The notes under the pieces: generated by a model
What the model was told of the DNA's origin: nothing
Seen by the model: the letters and a program-made list of their open reading frames with translations, nothing else
Databases searched by the model: none
Shown here: positions 18,949-28,402 of the stretch, piece by piece
Layout of the letters: every line of letters starts with the position of its first letter
How positions within the stretch are numbered: the first letter of the stretch is position 1
Assembly (NCBI RefSeq): GCF_030546745.1
Contig: NZ_JAUOPD010000005.1
Span: 124,001-188,000 of the forward strand
Direction of reading: 5' to 3'
DNA length: 64,000 nt
DNA from: Thalassotalea sp. 1_MG-2023
GTDB lineage: Bacteria; Pseudomonadota; Gammaproteobacteria; Enterobacterales; Alteromonadaceae
Translations under genes and position numbers: made by a program

Positions 18949-20253
18949 ATGTCATTATCATTAAAAACAGCTTCAGGCGAACGTATTGCCGTTGTTGCTG
19001 GTTTGAGAACACCTTTCGCGAAACAAGCAACTGCTTTTCACGGTATTCCTGCGTTAGATCTTGGAAAAATCGTGGTTAATGAATTAATCAATAAAACTGA
19101 AATTGATCCTAAACTTATCGATCAACTGGTTTTTGGCCAAGTGGTTCAAATGCCAGAAGCACCTAATATTGCGCGTGAAATTGTGCTTGGCACTGGTATG
19201 AATGTACATACTGATGCTTACAGTGTATCGCGTGCTTGTGCGACAAGTTTTCAGTCTACAGTTAATGTTGCTGAGTCAATACTTTCTGGCATTGTTGATA
19301 TAGGTGTTGCCGGCGGGGCTGACTCTTCATCTGTTGCGCCGATTGGTGTATCAAAAAAATTCGCTAGAACGTTGCTCGATTTAAGTAAAACAAAAACATT
19401 AGGACAAAAGTTATCTTTGCTCAAAACGCTTAGTTTCAAAGATTTGTTGCCAGTACCGCCAGCGGTTGCAGAGTATTCAACCGGCCTTTCAATGGGGCAA
19501 ACGGCTGAACAAATGGCAAAAACCCATGGTATTACCCGTGAAGAACAAGATGCTTTAGCTCATCGTTCTCATGTATTAGCCACGCAATCTTGGAATGACG
19601 GTAAGCTTGCTGATGAAGTAATGACTGCACATGTTGAACCATATAAACATTTTATTGATAAAGATAACTGTATTCGAGAAAACTCAGATTTAGCCAGTTA
19701 TGCGAAATTACGCCCCGTGTTTGATCGCAAACACGGTACGGTTACCGCAGCCAACAGTACAGCATTGACCGATGGTGCATCGGCTATTTTATTAATGCGA
19801 GAAGGTCGTGCAAAAGAACTTGGTTATGAGCCATTGGGTTATATTCGTAGCTTCGGTTTTGCTGCCATCGATGTGTGGGAAGATATGCTGATGGGACCAA
19901 GCTTTGCAACACCTATCGCACTTAAACGCGCAGGCATGGAATTAAAAGATTTAGATTTGATAGAAATGCATGAAGCTTTTGCGGCGCAAGCATTAGCGAA
20001 TGTTAAAATGTTCGGTAGTAAGAAATTCGCACAAACGCATTTAGGTCGTGACAAAGCAATTGGTGAAATTGATATGGACATTTTTAATGTTATGGGCGGT
20101 TCATTGGCATACGGACATCCTTTTGCGGCGACAGGAACCCGATTAATTACTCAGGTGCTTAACGAGTTACGCCGCAGAGGTGGTGGCGTTGGTTTGACAA
20201 CCGCTTGTGCTGCAGGCGGTTTAGGTGCAGCAATGGTGTTGGAGACAGAATAA
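18949..20253 (+). CDS. fadI: 3-ketoacyl-CoA thiolase FadI
   Basis: Thiolase of the FadIJ fatty-acid beta-oxidation complex, cleaving 3-ketoacyl-CoA to acetyl-CoA and a shortened acyl-CoA. The 434-residue length fits FadI rather than the shorter FadA. The catalytic cysteine is C97 in SRACATSFQ, with [14 protein letters not shown] and [12 protein letters not shown] near the C-terminus. GGAAA is placed well before the ATG. It overlaps fadJ by one base and is preceded by a FadR-like operator. Confidence 0.95.
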   Translation: MSLSLKTASGERIAVVAGLRTPFAKQATAFHGIPALDLGKIVVNELINKTEIDPKLIDQLVFGQVVQMPEAPNIAREIVLGTGMNVHTDAYSVSRACATSFQSTVNVAESILSGIVDIGVAGGADSSSVAPIGVSKKFARTLLDLSKTKTLGQKLSLLKTLSFKDLLPVPPAVAEYSTGLSMGQTAEQMAKTHGITREEQDALAHRSHVLATQSWNDGKLADEVMTAHVEPYKHFIDKDNCIRENSDLASYAKLRPVFDRKHGTVTAANSTALTDGASAILLMREGRAKELGYEPLGYIRSFGFAAIDVWEDMLMGPSFATPIALKRAGMELKDLDLIEMHEAFAAQALANVKMFGSKKFAQTHLGRDKAIGEIDMDIFNVMGGSLAYGHPFAATGTRLITQVLNELRRRGGGVGLTTACAAGGLGAAMVLETE

Positions 20254-22391
20254 TGACAGATACAACAACGTTTACTTTATCGATTCAAGACAATAATGTT
20301 GCCCATTTAGTGATGGATGTGCCTGATGAGTCGATGAACACATTAAAGTCAGCATTTGCAGACGAAATCGCGACAATCTTACAAGAAATTAAAGCGAATA
20401 CCTCTTTGCTTGGGGTAGTACTTTGTAGTGGCAAAAAAGATTCGTTTGTTGCTGGCGCTGATATAAATATGTTAGCAAGTTGTACAACAGCAGAAGAAGC
20501 GACCACGCTATCTAGACAAGGACAAATGATTTTTGATCAGTTGGCTTCTCTAGACATTCCTGTGGTAGCAGCAATTAATGGCGCTTGCTTAGGTGGTGGC
20601 TTAGAACTCGCAATGGCATGTCATGCAAGAGTTTGTTCAGATAGCCCTAAAACAGCGCTGGGTTTACCTGAGGTGCAGTTAGGGTTGTTACCAGGAAGTG
20701 GTGGTACACAAAGACTGCCTAAGCTAGTTGGTATTCAAAAAGCGTTAGATATGATGCTAACCGGTAAACAATTACGTGCGAAACAAGCGCTAAAAGCAGG
20801 ATTAGTTGATGACGTAGTACCAAATACAGTGTTAATTGACGTTGCAGAAAAATTGGTATTGTCTGGCAAAGTAAAAGCGGGCAAAAATCATTACAAGCCA
20901 GTAAAATTAAACCTAGTTGGTAAGGCGCTTGAGAAAACACCGTTTGGCCGTAAAGTGCTATTTGATCAAGCTAGTAAAACGGTTAATAAAAAAACGAAAG
21001 GTAATTACCCAGCGCCATTAAGCATTATAAAGTGCGTTAAGATGGGAGTAGAACAATCTCCAGCGAAAGGGTTTCAATTAGAGGCTGATCTGTTCGGCGA
21101 ATTAGTAATGACGCCTGAGTCGTATCAATTACGACAAATATTTTTTGCGACTACTGAGATGAAAAAAGAGCAAGGTGTCGCTGGAGTAGAGCCAAGTACC
21201 ATAAAGAAAGTAGCTGTTCTTGGTGGTGGCCTTATGGGGGGCGGAATTGCCTTTGTTACTGCAACGAAAGCTAAGTTGCCGGTACGTATTAAAGACATTG
21301 GTGATCAAGGACTGAAAAACGCATTCAAATATGGTTATGACTTATTAAATAAAAAAGTGAAACGCCGCTTTATGCGTAAAAGCGAAATGCAAAAACAAAT
21401 GTCAATGATGACTGGCACGACGGATTATTCAGGTTTTCATGATGTGGATGTTGTTATTGAAGCGGTTTTTGAAGATCTTGCGTTAAAGCAAAGCATGGTG
21501 CAAGACATTGAACAGCATTGTGCTACGTCAACTATTTTTGCGAGTAATACTTCAAGTTTACCTATTGGGCAGATTGCAGCAAAAGCAACGCGTGCAGAAA
21601 ACGTTATCGGCTTACATTATTTTTCACCAGTGGATAAAATGCCGCTGGCTGAAATTATTCCCCATGAAGGTACGTCTGAACAAGTCATTTCAACAACAGT
21701 AGCCCTTGCAAAAAAACAAGGTAAAACGCCAATTGTTGTTAAAGATAAAGCAGGGTTTTATGTTAATCGCATTTTAGCACCCTATATGAATGAAGCGGCG
21801 ATTTTATTATTAGCGGGTGAGCCAATTGATAAATTAGACCGTGCGTTAGTAAATGCAGGGTTTCCAGTTGGCCCAATGCAATTACTCGATGAAGTAGGTA
21901 TTGATGTTGGCGCTAAAATTGGCCCTATTTTACAAGCAGAACTAGGCGAACGATTTGCGCCACCAGAAGCCTTTGATAAGTTAATTGATGATGGTCGATT
22001 AGGGAAGAAGGCGAAAAAGGGCTTCTATCGTTATGATGTTAAGAAGAAAGAAGTTGATCAGAGTGTTTATCAACTACTTAACATTTCACCACAAGGTAAG
22101 TTAGCCTCGGAAGAAATTGCTAATCGTTGTCTCTTTATGATGTTAAATGAAGCAGCCGAATGTTTAGCGGAAGGGATAATCCGAAACGCGCGAGATGGTG
22201 ATATTGGCACTATATTTGGCATAGGTTTTCCACCATTTTTAGGTGGGCCTTTCCGCTATATGGACACATTAGGTATTGACAAGGTTGTGACCCAGCTAAA
22301 TCAATTTAAAGCGTTATATGGTGATAGATATGCACCGAGTGAGTCATTGGTAAATATGGCCAACCAAGGTGGAACGTTTTATAAATACTAG
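20253..22391 (+). CDS. fadJ: Fatty-acid oxidation complex alpha subunit FadJ
   Basis: A 712-residue bifunctional enzyme. The N-terminal crotonase domain (enoyl-CoA hydratase: [30 protein letters not shown]) is followed by a 3-hydroxyacyl-CoA dehydrogenase domain ([29 protein letters not shown]) and its C-terminal helical domain. The start is placed at 20253, where the ATG overlaps the fadI stop (TAATG); a longer frame from 20205 would run inside fadI. It works with FadI in beta-oxidation. Confidence 0.95.
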   Translation: MTDTTTFTLSIQDNNVAHLVMDVPDESMNTLKSAFADEIATILQEIKANTSLLGVVLCSGKKDSFVAGADINMLASCTTAEEATTLSRQGQMIFDQLASLDIPVVAAINGACLGGGLELAMACHARVCSDSPKTALGLPEVQLGLLPGSGGTQRLPKLVGIQKALDMMLTGKQLRAKQALKAGLVDDVVPNTVLIDVAEKLVLSGKVKAGKNHYKPVKLNLVGKALEKTPFGRKVLFDQASKTVNKKTKGNYPAPLSIIKCVKMGVEQSPAKGFQLEADLFGELVMTPESYQLRQIFFATTEMKKEQGVAGVEPSTIKKVAVLGGGLMGGGIAFVTATKAKLPVRIKDIGDQGLKNAFKYGYDLLNKKVKRRFMRKSEMQKQMSMMTGTTDYSGFHDVDVVIEAVFEDLALKQSMVQDIEQHCATSTIFASNTSSLPIGQIAAKATRAENVIGLHYFSPVDKMPLAEIIPHEGTSEQVISTTVALAKKQGKTPIVVKDKAGFYVNRILAPYMNEAAILLLAGEPIDKLDRALVNAGFPVGPMQLLDEVGIDVGAKIGPILQAELGERFAPPEAFDKLIDDGRLGKKAKKGFYRYDVKKKEVDQSVYQLLNISPQGKLASEEIANRCLFMMLNEAAECLAEGIIRNARDGDIGTIFGIGFPPFLGGPFRYMDTLGIDKVVTQLNQFKALYGDRYAPSESLVNMANQGGTFYKY

Positions 22392-22693
22392 AGCCTGTTG
22401 AGCTTTCGCGGTTAAATTTTGTTTTAGATAAACGTGTTTTAATCGCGGCGAGTAGTATTTAGCTTAGTCATTCTACGCTAATACTACTCAACAACGAGTC
22501 AAACGTTTATTGCCGAACCCTTTGGACAGCGTTTGTTGGTTTTTTTACGACATTATTGCTTTTTTGTTTGGAACAATCACATAAAGAGATTCTACCTTGT
22601 ATCAAAACTCAACAAATACCTGCAAAAGAATCTCGAATGTTCAACCGACCCTAGGTAAAGCATTGCCGATTCAATAACAAAAGAAGTTGCGAA
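22392..22693. repeat. Palindrome-rich spacer after fadJ, possible repeat element
   Basis: The spacer holds nested inverted repeats: ATAAACGT (22428-22435) with ACGTTTAT (22503-22510) outside, and GAGTAGTATT (22450-22459) with AATACTACTC (22480-22489) inside. A third pair GAGATTCT (22586-22593) / AGAATCTC (22627-22634) follows. There is no intact reading frame. It resembles a repetitive palindromic unit or a decayed insertion-sequence end, but I could not identify the family. Confidence 0.4.
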
Positions 22694-22720
22694 AGAGGCA
22701 ATTGGTTGCCTCTTTTTTTT
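22694..22720 (+). terminator. Rho-independent terminator
   Basis: Stem AGAGGCAA / TTGCCTCT with loop TTGG and a run of eight T. It could end the fadIJ transcript. Confidence 0.88.
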
Positions 22721-22773
22721 ACCCTGTGGACACGTAATGTGCTTGTTATTGGGTAATAGTAAAAAATTAGTTT

Positions 22774-22817
22774 AAATACTCTAAAATTGTTGAATAAATA
22801 CTCTAATTGTCTATAAT
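22774..22817 (+). promoter_or_regulatory. Promoter with two direct repeats before the small membrane protein
   Basis: A TATAAT box (22812-22817) lies 16 bases after TTGAAT (22790-22795). The 11-mer AAATACTCTAA occurs twice, at 22774-22784 and 22796-22806, 22 bases apart and so on the same face of the helix. One copy is upstream of the -35 box and one is in the spacer. This looks like a regulated promoter. Confidence 0.5.
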
Positions 22818-22860
22818 ACGCGCCAATTCATCTTTATAAGTCGCATTGGAACTAATTGTT

Positions 22861-23061
22861 ATGTTGTTTTTAATTCCTGTATTAGCGTTATTTTCAGCTA
22901 TATTCTTTTATTGTCAGGCTTTTACGAGCGGCTTGGGTCGAAAGCGTTGGGCGTTTGCTGGCTTTGTGTTTGGTCCATTTGTTTGGCCAATGTTTTGTAT
23001 GAAAAAGCGTATGAAAGTGAATAGCTTATTTGGTTGGAATGCACTTATTCTGCGTGCTTAA
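22861..23061 (+). CDS. Small membrane protein of unknown function
   Basis: A 66-residue protein with an N-terminal hydrophobic helix (MLFLIPVLALFSAIFFYCQAF) and a second hydrophobic stretch (WAFAGFVFGPFVWPMF), separated by a basic loop GLGRKR, and a basic C-terminal part. The ATG at 22861 was preferred; an in-frame TTG at 22846 would add five residues. A good promoter lies 40-70 bases upstream, which supports a real gene. I do not recognise the family. Confidence 0.6.
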   Translation: MLFLIPVLALFSAIFFYCQAFTSGLGRKRWAFAGFVFGPFVWPMFCMKKRMKVNSLFGWNALILRA

Positions 23062-23259
23062 GTCTTAATAAATAATGTAGAAGAGTGTTAGACAAAATTA
23101 TAGCCGCTAACTTCCTTGTAGCGATTATGATAGTTTTTATGTTGCATACTATAATGAAGTAGCAGCAGGTAGTTCTTTAATGATAATTTTCGCTGCAATC
23201 GCATTTTCTTTCGGTGCGATAGCGAAGATGTTCTTAATAAATCCCAACATAGTTACACC

Positions 23260-23538
23260 TTATATTCTAACAGTACTTACTTTTCGGCCTGTTTTTTCTA
23301 CAGCAAAGTCATTATTAATTCGAACCGTGCTTACTTTGCGGCCTGTTTTTTCAACAGTGAAGTCATTACTAATTCGAACAGTACTTACTTTTCGACCAGT
23401 TTTTTCAACAGAAAAATCTTTACTGATTCTAACAGTACTTACTTTTCTACCTACTTGTTCAATGGTTAATGAATCTTGATCAACTACTGGAGCCGGAGAT
23501 GTATTAACTACCAAAGATAAGATGATTGAACTTAGCAT
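23260..23538 (-). CDS. Small repeat protein, possibly exported
   Basis: A 92-residue protein with a short hydrophobic N-terminus (MLSSIILSLVVNTSPAP) and then four near-identical 18-residue units built on GRKVSTVRI (residues 30-38, 48-56, 66-74, 84-92), separated by SKDFSVEKT-like linkers. The ATG has an excellent AAAGGAAA ribosome-binding site. The chain ends exactly on the last repeat. The codons differ between copies while the residues are kept, which suggests selection on the protein. Function unknown; the repeats are basic and Thr/Val-rich, as in surface-binding peptides. Confidence 0.6.
   Translation of the reverse strand: MLSSIILSLVVNTSPAPVVDQDSLTIEQVGRKVSTVRISKDFSVEKTGRKVSTVRISNDFTVEKTGRKVSTVRINNDFAVEKTGRKVSTVRI
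23263..23466 (-). repeat. Four tandem 54-bp repeats inside the small repeat protein gene
   Basis: Tandem copies of a 54-base unit, each encoding 18 residues with the invariant GRKVSTVRI. The first copy is the most divergent (IEQVGRKV instead of VEKTGRKV). Confidence 0.85.
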
Positions 23539-23661
23539 TTTTATTTTCCTTTATTGGTTATTGTTGTAAACGCAACTAGGAATAAGCGATTAATGTGCCA
23601 ATATTGAAAATATGTGCTATACCCATATAAATTAAGGGACAGAGAGAATCGAAATTATTGT

Positions 23662-23699
23662 GTATTTTTAGCCGTCATAATTCTGACAGCTAAAAATAC
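23662..23699. terminator. Terminator of the GGDEF-EAL gene
   Basis: Perfect 11-bp arms GTATTTTTAGC / GCTAAAAATAC with further inner pairing (GTCA / TGAC), 12 bases beyond the minus-strand stop. Confidence 0.8.
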
Positions 23700-23710
23700 G
23701 ATAGGTAGAG

Positions 23711-26700
23711 TTAAGAACGGTTAAACGACGTAGATTTGTCAGTGATTTGATGGGAAACTAAATAGCGGCGGAAATCCTCCGTTGCTAATGGCTTACTGTA
23801 CAAATAACCTTGCAGTTGCTCACAGCGTAAACCGGACAAGAAACTTAATTGTTGGTTGGTTTCTACACCCTCAGCAACCACTTGTAAGCCAAGGTTGTGA
23901 GCGATGGTAACTATGGTAGCTACCATATTTCGACCTTGCTCTGATTGCTCTATATCATCGACAAAGGCTTTATCTATTTTTAAAGTGTTTAATGGGAATT
24001 TCTTTAAATACGCCAATGATGAATAACCTGTACCAAAATCATCTAGTGATAAATGTATGCCCATTGCTCGAATTTGCAACATAGTATCAATTGCTTGTTG
24101 AGGGGAGTCCATTACCGTACCTTCGGTAATTTCTAGTTCTAAGTGCTTTGCCGGTAAGCCTGTTTCAGCGAGTATTTCTGCAATCATGCCAACTAAATTA
24201 GGTTGGGTAAATTGTACTGCGGATAAGTTTACTGCTATACGTCCGTCGAATAAGCCAGAGTCAATCCACACTTTGGTTGCATAACACGCTTTACGTAAAA
24301 CTACTTCACCGATGTCTATGATTTGGCCTGTTTCTTCGGAAACCGGAATAAAAGTTAATGGACTAATAATGCCTTTGGAAGGTGTTTCAAATCGAACCAG
24401 CGCTTCCATACCTGCTATTTTACCCGTTGTAATTTCAATTTTGGGTTGATAAAACACAGAGAAAAAATCTTCCTTTAAGCCATGTCGAATAAGCCCTTCG
24501 ATCTGTAATCGTTTCACTGCTTGTTCATTCATGGAGCTATTAAAGAACTTATAACGATTACCACCAGCATTTTTGGCGTGATACATCGCGGTGTCAGCAT
24601 TTTTAAGTAATTCTTGCGGAGTAGCACCATCTTCAGGATAAAGTACAATACCAATACTAGAATAAAGTACAATCTCGTGATTTTTTAATCTTAAAGGCTG
24701 TGCAATGGTGCGTAGAATATCTTTGGCGATGGTCGTGATCGTATGGATATCGTTAGTATTTTCAACGATGATACTAAATTCATCTCCCCCTAATCGATAA
24801 ACAGTATCTTGTGTTCTACCAACGGTTCTTATACGTTCAGCGACTTTACATAACAACACATCGCCAACCTCATGGCCCATTGAGTCGTTTACTTTTTTGA
24901 AGTTATCTAAATCAAAAACAAGCAATGCATGAGGTACTTTGTTTTTCACTAGTCGGGTTTGGTTTGCTTGAAAATAAGAACGGTTGGGTAAACCGGTTAG
25001 TGTGTCGCTGTTTGCCAGTTTTCGTAATTCTGCTTCGGTTTCTTTGCGCTTGGTAATGTCTGAAAAAACCCCGACAAAGTGTGAAATACTGCTATTTTCA
25101 TCACGAATAATGTCAATATTTAAGTCGGTAAGGTAAAGCATACCGTCATCACGTTTACTTTCTATTTCACCGTGCCAACTGCCTTTGGTTAACAAATGTT
25201 GTTTTACCGTATTCGCGAAACTGTCCGGGTATTGCCTGAAGGTTAATGGTTCGCCAATCATTTGCTTTTTAGTTTTACCGGTAATTCGTTGGAAAGCTTT
25301 ATTGATATCGACAACAAAAAATTGACGATCGTAAATGACCACAGCGTCTGAGATATTTTCAAAACATTTTGCAAATAACTTTAAGCGCTCATCAGCCTTC
25401 TTTATTTGGCTGATATCTTTTAAAGTTCCTGTCATACGAACAGGATTATTTTTTTCATCGCGTTCAACAATCTTGCCGCGATCTAAAATCCAAATCCAAT
25501 TACCTTGTTTGTTCTTAACACGATAAGTTGCTTCGAAATGTTCTGTTTTTTCGTCAAAGTGGTCTTGTAACGCTTTAGTAATCCGTGTGATATCGCCTTT
25601 ATTTACATTGGTTTCATTATCACCGTTATTACCTAAGTTACGTTTACCATCTTGTGGGAATTCAAGCGTGCCCCAGATATTAGAACGATAAATTTTACCG
25701 TTCTTAATGTTCCAGTCCCACATTTCATCGCCACTACCCCACAGTGATAGTTTAAGGCGCTCTTCACTTTCTTTTATTTGTAAGTGATAAATTCTTTTAT
25801 GCCTAAATTGTTGCAATAAATAAGACAACGCCAATAGAACGACTAAACTATAAACCAGTATAGCGCTACTCGATAACCACCAGGGGGGCAGTATTTTTAT
25901 CGATAAATTGTTAGCAGTAAAGGTTGTTGGCGAGTAGCGGTCATATGCTTGAACTTCAAAGGTATAATTGCCGGCACTTAAATTTGTATACGTTGCTCGT
26001 AGGTTTTCAGCTGTCGTCGTTAGCCAATTTTCATCGACCCCAATTAAGCGGTATTGGTAAACAAGTTGCTCGGGTAAACTAGCGTTTGGTGATATAAATT
26101 CAATACTAAAAGGGGAATGAACATGCGCTAAGGTGATCTCTTTTAGGGTATTAAGCTGAGCTGATAAGGTAAACTGCCCTTTAGTTGGTGTTGACGTTAC
26201 CGGTACTTCTTTATTAGCGATCAGTAAGGAAGTAAGGACAGGCGGAGATATTTCAAAAGTAAAAGCGAGTAACTTTTCTGGTGTGAACCAATTGAAACCG
26301 TTATTTCCGCCAAAGTAAATATTGCCATTTGCGTCTATCGTTGAGCTATGGGCATAATTTTCATTATTTTCAAGGTTATAATCTTTATAAAAATTTCTAA
26401 CTTTTAATGTTTGTAGATTAATAAAACTAAACCCTTTATTACTACTTAACCAGGCGTTACCGTTACTATCTAGTACTATACCGTTAATATAATTATTGAG
26501 TAATCCAGATGTTTCGTTAAACCAAGTGCCTTGACTATTAGCTTTATTCACAACTAGTGCGCCTTGTGAATTTGAGCCAAGAATTAAAAATTTTGTCGTA
26601 TCTTTAATCGTAATAATGTCTTCAAAAATGAAGTTATGCTTATTCTTAAGGGTAAACTCTTTAACTGAATTTGAGCCAATTTGGTAATATAAAAGTTCTT

Positions 26701-28258
26701 TTTTTGTAGAAATTAGCAACAAGTTACCATCTTTAGTGGCCGATAAGTTTAAAAATTTCTTATTATTTAAATGAGACTGTGTGGAATAATCCAATAAATC
26801 AAAAGAGGATAGACTTCCAGAGTCTTCTATATACCAAATTTTGTTTTGTAGGCCAATGAGATTAATACCTAGCTGATGTCGTTTAGATGTTTTCCATGGC
26901 TGAATTTCTTCAGGGATTAAAGTTTCGCTGTTAAATTGAAAAAGCTCATTTTGCATTGAAACAATGTAGGTGTCTGTGCTCGTCTGGAATATTTGATCAA
27001 CTGGGTGTGTAAGTGAAATGTCTTTATGGGTGTTTGTGTGTGTATCGAAGAGCGCCAGTTCACCATCTTTAGAAAACAAGATATCTTCTTTAAGCGCCGT
27101 TATATTTTCAATGTTCTCAACAATTGGAGTTGCTAAGTTTTTACTATGGGTAATTAACAATGATGAGTAGTTGGCTTTCATTAAACCATTAAAACTGCCG
27201 ATCCAAATGTGTTTTTCATTATCGATAAACACTTTAATAATATTGGTATTAAAGGCGTGTGGTGTAATGTTTGAAAATTGATGTTTAAACGCTTTGTCTT
27301 CTAACGGGTTAATCGAGTACAGGCCGTTATTGGTGCCAATCCAGTAGAGTGCATCGTTAAGCTTGCCAAAGCTTCTAATTTCAACTGCTGCGTTATCGGT
27401 TTGGTTTAAGTCGTATTGTCGGTAAAGGTTATAATTACTGTCAAGAATGACAATACTATTATCGACCGCAATCCAATAATGGTTTTTACGTTGGTGGTAT
27501 TCAATTTGACGAATTTTAAAGGTGTTGTCTGCTGCTAGTGTGTCAGCTATTTGGTTGGTTAATACAGTATCTGGTGTTAAGTTCGGCGTTAGAATGTAAA
27601 AGTCGCCATCGTAATTGCTGATCCAATAATTACCTTTCTCATCTTGAAAGAAGGTTCTTATCGCACTGAAATTTAACAAGGTGTTATCGGAGATTTTTCT
27701 GACTTTAATATGTGTAAATGATTGTTCTTCTTTGTTAAAGCGATGTAGTGCATTTTCGGTTGCAACCCAAATGTCGTGGTTTGCATCTTCATATATTTGC
27801 CATACAAAATTATCGGTCAGCGTATTATCATTACCTTGTTCTGCGCGAAATGTACTGAAATTATCTAATTCAGCATTATAAATACTAACGCCGTTATCCG
27901 TCCCTATCCATAAGTTATTATTTGAATCAATTAATAAGTTACGTATGCTATTTCCAGCGAGAGATTGGGCATCAAGAGCATTAAAACGATATTGTTTAAA
28001 GGTTTTACCGTCGTATTTATTTAAGCCATCATCCGTACCAACCCAAATAAAGCCATCTTTATCTTGCACCATGTCAAAAACATAATTTTGTGATAAACCT
28101 TGAGCAGGCTTTAAGTGCTGAACAGAAAGCGGTGTACCATGTTGATTTATTTGTGTTGAAGCATGTAAAAAAGTTGGAAAAATTGCGGCAAGAAAAACGA
28201 GTGCAGAAAATGTTTTTTTATCTTTACAGAACAGAAAATTAGAAATAGAAAGACGCAC
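23711..28258 (-). CDS. Membrane sensor: two-component-regulator propeller, Y_Y_Y, PAS, GGDEF and EAL domains
   Basis: A 1515-residue c-di-GMP enzyme. After a signal peptide come about 700 periplasmic residues of beta-propeller repeats (GLSQNYVFDMVQDKDGFIWVG, DNNLWIGTDNGV and similar). A Y_Y_Y domain (YQYRLIGVDENW) and one transmembrane helix (SSAILVYSLVVLLALSYLL) follow. The cytoplasmic part has two PAS domains, then a GGDEF domain with an intact YRLGGDEFSII and an RTQD inhibitory site five residues upstream. The EAL domain has MEALVRFE, DDFGTGYSSLAYLKKFPL and AEGVET. Both catalytic cores look intact, so it could make and degrade c-di-GMP in response to an external ligand. Confidence 0.92.
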   Translation of the reverse strand: MRLSISNFLFCKDKKTFSALVFLAAIFPTFLHASTQINQHGTPLSVQHLKPAQGLSQNYVFDMVQDKDGFIWVGTDDGLNKYDGKTFKQYRFNALDAQSLAGNSIRNLLIDSNNNLWIGTDNGVSIYNAELDNFSTFRAEQGNDNTLTDNFVWQIYEDANHDIWVATENALHRFNKEEQSFTHIKVRKISDNTLLNFSAIRTFFQDEKGNYWISNYDGDFYILTPNLTPDTVLTNQIADTLAADNTFKIRQIEYHQRKNHYWIAVDNSIVILDSNYNLYRQYDLNQTDNAAVEIRSFGKLNDALYWIGTNNGLYSINPLEDKAFKHQFSNITPHAFNTNIIKVFIDNEKHIWIGSFNGLMKANYSSLLITHSKNLATPIVENIENITALKEDILFSKDGELALFDTHTNTHKDISLTHPVDQIFQTSTDTYIVSMQNELFQFNSETLIPEEIQPWKTSKRHQLGINLIGLQNKIWYIEDSGSLSSFDLLDYSTQSHLNNKKFLNLSATKDGNLLLISTKKELLYYQIGSNSVKEFTLKNKHNFIFEDIITIKDTTKFLILGSNSQGALVVNKANSQGTWFNETSGLLNNYINGIVLDSNGNAWLSSNKGFSFINLQTLKVRNFYKDYNLENNENYAHSSTIDANGNIYFGGNNGFNWFTPEKLLAFTFEISPPVLTSLLIANKEVPVTSTPTKGQFTLSAQLNTLKEITLAHVHSPFSIEFISPNASLPEQLVYQYRLIGVDENWLTTTAENLRATYTNLSAGNYTFEVQAYDRYSPTTFTANNLSIKILPPWWLSSSAILVYSLVVLLALSYLLQQFRHKRIYHLQIKESEERLKLSLWGSGDEMWDWNIKNGKIYRSNIWGTLEFPQDGKRNLGNNGDNETNVNKGDITRITKALQDHFDEKTEHFEATYRVKNKQGNWIWILDRGKIVERDEKNNPVRMTGTLKDISQIKKADERLKLFAKCFENISDAVVIYDRQFFVVDINKAFQRITGKTKKQMIGEPLTFRQYPDSFANTVKQHLLTKGSWHGEIESKRDDGMLYLTDLNIDIIRDENSSISHFVGVFSDITKRKETEAELRKLANSDTLTGLPNRSYFQANQTRLVKNKVPHALLVFDLDNFKKVNDSMGHEVGDVLLCKVAERIRTVGRTQDTVYRLGGDEFSIIVENTNDIHTITTIAKDILRTIAQPLRLKNHEIVLYSSIGIVLYPEDGATPQELLKNADTAMYHAKNAGGNRYKFFNSSMNEQAVKRLQIEGLIRHGLKEDFFSVFYQPKIEITTGKIAGMEALVRFETPSKGIISPLTFIPVSEETGQIIDIGEVVLRKACYATKVWIDSGLFDGRIAVNLSAVQFTQPNLVGMIAEILAETGLPAKHLELEITEGTVMDSPQQAIDTMLQIRAMGIHLSLDDFGTGYSSLAYLKKFPLNTLKIDKAFVDDIEQSEQGRNMVATIVTIAHNLGLQVVAEGVETNQQLSFLSGLRCEQLQGYLYSKPLATEDFRRYLVSHQITDKSTSFNRS

Positions 28259-28402
28259 TTAACACTACCTATAAATACGTTACGTATTATTATTATTTAG
28301 TCCATTACAAAGCAGAATAATGGTTAAGTCAACTTTTTGACGAAATTATTACCCAGCATGTCTTTATTTTATTCATTTGCACAAACAGTTGTATCGGCAG
28401 GT

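Noticed and set aside
23180-23479. 99-residue plus-strand frame with repeated LTFRPVFST
   Set aside because: It is the antisense of the tandem repeats of the minus-strand gene, which has the better ribosome-binding site and N-terminus.
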